DNA of 64,000 nt, from contig NZ_JAYDCJ010000001.1 of NCBI RefSeq assembly GCF_034555935.1, forward strand, positions 620,001 through 684,000. The letters run 5' to 3'. Below, piece after piece: positions 60,774-64,000 of the stretch. Position 1 is the stretch's first letter. Each line of letters opens with the position of its first letter. The notes under the pieces were generated by a model. The model made no database searches, was not told the DNA's origin, and saw only the letters and a program-made list of their open reading frames with translations. The translations under genes were made by a program, and so were the position numbers. The DNA is from Marinobacter qingdaonensis. GTDB taxonomy: Bacteria; Pseudomonadota; Gammaproteobacteria; Pseudomonadales; Oleiphilaceae.

Positions 60774-60807
60774 CCACAAAAAACCACTAGAAACCACTTT
60801 TTCCCAC
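60774..60807 (-). promoter_or_regulatory. MraZ-box array (four GTGG repeats, 10-bp period)
   Basis: On the minus strand GTGG recurs exactly every 10 bp four times (plus-strand CCAC at 60774, 60784, 60794 and 60804), each followed by a T- or A-rich hexamer. Known MraZ sites are direct repeats of a TGG-containing box with a 10-bp period. The array lies 27-60 bp before the mraZ start and just after the -10. Confidence 0.8.
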
Positions 60808-60815
60808 TTCTGCAC

Positions 60816-60844
60816 ACTATAGAAACACCCAAATCACAATGCAA
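60816..60844 (-). promoter_or_regulatory. dcw cluster promoter (Pmra)
   Basis: On the minus strand TTGCAT (60839-60844) and TATAGT (60816-60821) are separated by exactly 17 bp. The predicted start falls at the edge of the MraZ boxes. The rest of the 302-bp gap to rnpB (60845-61049) is AT-rich; apart from a short GCCGCAAGCGGC hairpin I see nothing in it. Confidence 0.75.
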
Positions 60845-61049
60845 GCGCCGCAAGCGGCGTCGCACTGGCAAAAGTTCCTTTAATGACAAGCAGTTACAGC
60901 CAAGGATTTGAGAAGCTGACTAGATTACGGTAAAGAAAGGATGAAAAATCAATCACCTGCAGAAACGTCTGAAGAAGGCAAGTTAGGTGTAAGAATTTTT
61001 GGCTATAACAGAGAACATCGACAACATGCCGACATAATATGAGAAAGAA

Positions 61050-61400
<351 letters not shown>

Positions 61401-61407
61401 GGGCGAG

Positions 61408-61436
61408 ACAATACTCCTGCCCCTCCAGCCTTGCAA
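61408..61436 (-). promoter_or_regulatory. rnpB promoter
   Basis: On the minus strand TTGCAA (61431-61436) and TATTGT (61408-61413) are 17 bp apart. The predicted start is 7 bp after the -10, at the first base of the P1 helix (about 61400). The promoter lies in the 49-bp gap after the rsmI stop. Confidence 0.75.
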
Positions 61437-61449
61437 GGAAAAGAACCCG

Positions 61450-62385
61450 TTAATCGCCCTGCTTCAACGCCAGCGCCCGTTGGTACATCTCGTTCTTCGG
61501 ACGCCCACTGAGCTCGGACGCGAGCTTGGCCACTTTCTTGACCGGCAGCTCCGGCAACAGCAGACGAATCAGGCGATCCACATCCAGGGCGCCCGCCTGT
61601 TCCGCGTCGGCGACCGGCTCGACGCCCCGCACCATCACCACAAACTCACCCTTGGTGCCGTGAGGATCGGCCGCCAGGGCCGACTGCACCTCACGCACCG
61701 ATCCGGCGTAGAAGGTTTCAAAGGCCTTCGTCAACTCGCGGCCAAGCACCAGTTCCCGCGACTCGCCAAGCACCTCGGCCATGTCATCGACGGCATCGAG
61801 AATTCGGTGCGGCGACTCGTAGAACACCAGCGTTGCCGATTCCCGCGCCAGCTCGGTCAACGCCGACCGCCGACCCGTGCGTTTGGCAGGCAGAAACCCG
61901 ACAAACAGGAACCGGTCGGTCGGCAGACCCGCAGCACTCAGGGCGGTAACCAGCGCACACGGCCCCGGAATCGGCGTTACCGTCAGCCCTCGGTCCCGGG
62001 CCGCGCGCACCAGCACATAGCCCGGATCGGAAATCAGCGGCGTGCCGGCATCGGAGATCAGCGCTACGCTGCGCCCCGATTCCAGCTCCGCCAACAAGGC
62101 GCCAGCCCGGTCGCGCTCATTGTGGTCGTGCAGCGCGATCAGGCGCTTGTGCAGCCCCAGATGCTGCAGCAGTCGACCGCTGTGGCGGGTATCTTCGGCC
62201 GCAACCACGTCCACCCCGGCCAGGACCTTTTCGGCCCGGGGCGAGAGGTCATCCAGATTGCCGATCGGGGTCGCCACTATATAAAGCACCCCGGCTGCGC
62301 CGACACTGGTTTCCGCTGCCGGTCTCGTCTCGTCGTCCACGTTTTTCAAACTGCCTGCCTCATTAATGCCGCCCGCCCATGACAC
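61450..62385 (-). CDS. rsmI: 16S rRNA (cytidine-1402-2'-O)-methyltransferase RsmI
   Basis: A 311-residue tetrapyrrole-methylase-fold enzyme that methylates the ribose of C1402. Signatures: LYIVATPIGNLDDLSPRA (about 35), DVVAAEDTRHSGRLL, LISDAGTPLISDPGY (about 107) and FYESPHRI (about 190). It completes the modification begun by RsmH. The start is uncertain: GTG at 62385 is the longest; GTG at 62340 (VDDETRP) with AGGCAG upstream is an alternative. It is divergent from lpoA. Confidence 0.95.
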   Translation of the reverse strand: MSWAGGINEAGSLKNVDDETRPAAETSVGAAGVLYIVATPIGNLDDLSPRAEKVLAGVDVVAAEDTRHSGRLLQHLGLHKRLIALHDHNERDRAGALLAELESGRSVALISDAGTPLISDPGYVLVRAARDRGLTVTPIPGPCALVTALSAAGLPTDRFLFVGFLPAKRTGRRSALTELARESATLVFYESPHRILDAVDDMAEVLGESRELVLGRELTKAFETFYAGSVREVQSALAADPHGTKGEFVVMVRGVEPVADAEQAGALDVDRLIRLLLPELPVKKVAKLASELSGRPKNEMYQRALALKQGD

Positions 62386-62477
62386 TTACGTCATGTGAAT
62401 TGAATCGGGAGCTGTTAAACTTGCCACCGTTGGATCGGCGCCACAAGCCCAATTATCCGGAGTACTTCGAGCTTGCC

Positions 62478-64000
62478 ATGATCAGAATCCCCAGCAATCA
62501 CCGAGCCCTAGCCACGGCACTCACCGTCGCCCTGCTGTCCGCAGGCTGCGCCAGCGTGAACCTCCAGACCCACGTCGCCCAGACCCCGGATCAGGCGCTG
62601 GAGCTGGCCGGACAGGAGCAGAACCGTGAGACCGCGCAACGCTACCTGCTGCGAATCGCCAGCCGATTCCAGGACCAGGGCGATCACCAGGCGGCGCGTA
62701 CGCTACTGCAAAGCGAGCAACTGGCGCAATTGGCGCCAAGCCTGGAAAACCAGCAGCGACTGCTGGCGATGGCCAGCGCCACGGCACTGAAGGATGAACG
62801 CTGGGCTCGCGAGCTGACCGAAGACCTTGCCCCCGACGCCATCATCAACTACGAACCGGAACTGATGGGCCTTGCCGCGCAACTGCAAGCCCAGACCTAC
62901 GAACTGGCCGGCCAACCGCTGCCAGGGGCCATGACACTGGTGCTGCTGACCCAGACCGACAGCAACGCCAACCCCCAGCAACTTCATGACCAGATCTGGC
63001 AACTGCTGACGGCCGCTGACGACACCGAACTCGAATCGACCACCCAGTCCGCCATCGGCTACGAGGCCGAAGGCTGGCTGGAATTGACCGCCGCCGTGCG
63101 CGCGTCGAGCAACGAACTGGACCAACAGGGCCGCGCCATCCGCAGCTGGCAGAACAACTGGCCCGGCCATCCCGCGGCCCAGGTACTGCCCTCTGAGCTG
63201 CAGCTGATTGCCACCCTGGTCGACAGCCGACCGGAAAAAATCGCCCTTGCGCTTCCCCTGAATGGCCCGCTGGCCTCGGCCGGCAAAGCCATCCGCGACG
63301 GCTTCATCGCCGCCTATTACATGGACTCGTCCGCGGACCGGGACGCCACCGACATTCGAGTGATTGATACCTCCAGCTCGGCTTTTGCCGAGCTTTATCA
63401 GGAGCTATCGGACGATGACATCGACCTGATCGTGGGCCCGCTGGAAAAGGAAGCGCTGGCCAGCCTGAGCACCATGAACACGCTCCCGGTGCCCGCCCTG
63501 GGCCTGAACTACCTGCCCGCGGGCAAGCGCGCCCCGGAAGGCCTCTACCAGTTCGGCCTCTCCGCCGAGGACGAGGCGCGCCAGATTGCCGACCGTCTGG
63601 CGGCCGAGGACATTCGTCAGGCTCTGGTGCTGATTCCCCAGGGCGAGTGGGGCGATCGAGTGGAAACGGCGCTGAAAGAGCGCATGGCCCGTCATGGCAC
63701 CGTAGCCCTGGACGTGGAACGCTTCTTCCGGGACGACAACCTGCGCGCCGTCACCGCCGATCTGCTCGGCATCACCGTGTCCCGGGACCGGGCCATCCAG
63801 GTGGAGCGAACCATTGGCCTGGACGTCGAATTCGAACCTCGACGCCGCCAGGACGCCGAGGCCATTGTCATGGTCGCGGAACCCACCATCGCGCGTCAGT
63901 TCAAGCCGCTGTTTGCCTATTACTTCGGCGGTGATTTGCCCGTGTTCTCACCGTCAATCGTGTACGAAGGCAGCCCGGATCCGGCCCGGGATCGAGATCT
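62478..64000 (+). CDS. lpoA: penicillin-binding protein activator LpoA (partial, 3' cut)
   Basis: The first 507 codons of an outer-membrane lipoprotein that activates PBP1A. The lipobox is LLSAGC with C24. An N-terminal TPR-like helical domain (about 35-240) is followed by a periplasmic-binding-protein-like domain (KIALALPLNGPLASAGKAIRDGFIAAYY from about 254; IVGPLEKEALASL; ALVLIPQGEWGDR). The gene runs off the right edge. It is divergent from rsmI, as in E. coli (yraL-yraM). Confidence 0.9.
   Translation, partial: MIRIPSNHRALATALTVALLSAGCASVNLQTHVAQTPDQALELAGQEQNRETAQRYLLRIASRFQDQGDHQAARTLLQSEQLAQLAPSLENQQRLLAMASATALKDERWARELTEDLAPDAIINYEPELMGLAAQLQAQTYELAGQPLPGAMTLVLLTQTDSNANPQQLHDQIWQLLTAADDTELESTTQSAIGYEAEGWLELTAAVRASSNELDQQGRAIRSWQNNWPGHPAAQVLPSELQLIATLVDSRPEKIALALPLNGPLASAGKAIRDGFIAAYYMDSSADRDATDIRVIDTSSSAFAELYQELSDDDIDLIVGPLEKEALASLSTMNTLPVPALGLNYLPAGKRAPEGLYQFGLSAEDEARQIADRLAAEDIRQALVLIPQGEWGDRVETALKERMARHGTVALDVERFFRDDNLRAVTADLLGITVSRDRAIQVERTIGLDVEFEPRRRQDAEAIVMVAEPTIARQFKPLFAYYFGGDLPVFSPSIVYEGSPDPARDRD

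Overview
The window reads as a high-GC gammaproteobacterial chromosome, most likely from the Marinobacter group or a close relative. This rests on the gene orders secA-argJ-Nudix/ThiE and lipB-ybeD-dacA-rlpA-rodA-mrdA, and on a canonical gammaproteobacterial dcw cluster with a DAP-type MurE. The genus is inferred, not proven. There are no tRNA or rRNA genes, prophage, insertion sequence, integron or CRISPR array. Nearly all of the sequence is packed housekeeping genes.

Layout. 1-4319: the start of a dCache-type sensor gene cut by the window edge, a YqaA-type membrane protein, an ABC1/UbiB-like kinase and an active-looking diguanylate cyclase. 4323-13358 (minus): lipoylation, then the cell-elongation genes dacA, rlpA, rodA and mrdA (PBP2), then rlmH, rsfS, nadD and proA. 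13499-16955 (plus): an overlapping three-gene operon of two membrane proteins with degenerate GGDEF domains and a DedA-PAP2 fusion. 16952-22556: a Lon-N protein, a cNMP/HDOD regulator, ilvD, a small exported peptidoglycan-binding-like protein and an AI-2E-family transporter. 22711-26932: two orphan small proteins, a haloalkane-dehalogenase-like protein whose nucleophile position is Asn, a thioesterase and a DeaD-like helicase. 26929-30286 (minus): a TauE/SafE permease, lgt, thyA and folA, with two large hairpin repeats between thyA and folA. 30365-34407 (plus): an NRDE protein, then the isoprenoid genes xseB-ispA-dxs. 34486-41999 (minus): ribA, moaC, a Nudix/ThiE fusion, argJ, secA and an M23 peptidase. 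dciA (plus) then faces lpxC. 42668-60747 (minus) is the complete dcw cluster from mraZ to ftsZ plus lpxC. It is driven by a clear promoter followed by four 10-bp-spaced MraZ-box-like repeats. rnpB, rsmI and the truncated lpoA close the window.

The main theme is envelope growth. The elongation machinery (PBP2, RodA, DacA, RlpA) and the division and precursor machinery (dcw) lie about 30 kb apart. lgt, lpxC, secA, an M23 hydrolase and lpoA sit around or between them. A second theme is c-di-GMP-type signalling, with one intact and two degenerate GGDEF proteins.

No large unknown system is visible. The observations most worth following up are: (i) the pair of intergenic repeats with a conserved 53-54-nt loop and two unrelated but self-complementary stems; (ii) the dehalogenase-like protein with Asn at the nucleophile position and the rest of the active site intact; (iii) the operon of two degenerate GGDEF proteins with a DedA-PAP2 enzyme; (iv) an lpxC terminator that lies inside the convergent dciA coding sequence.
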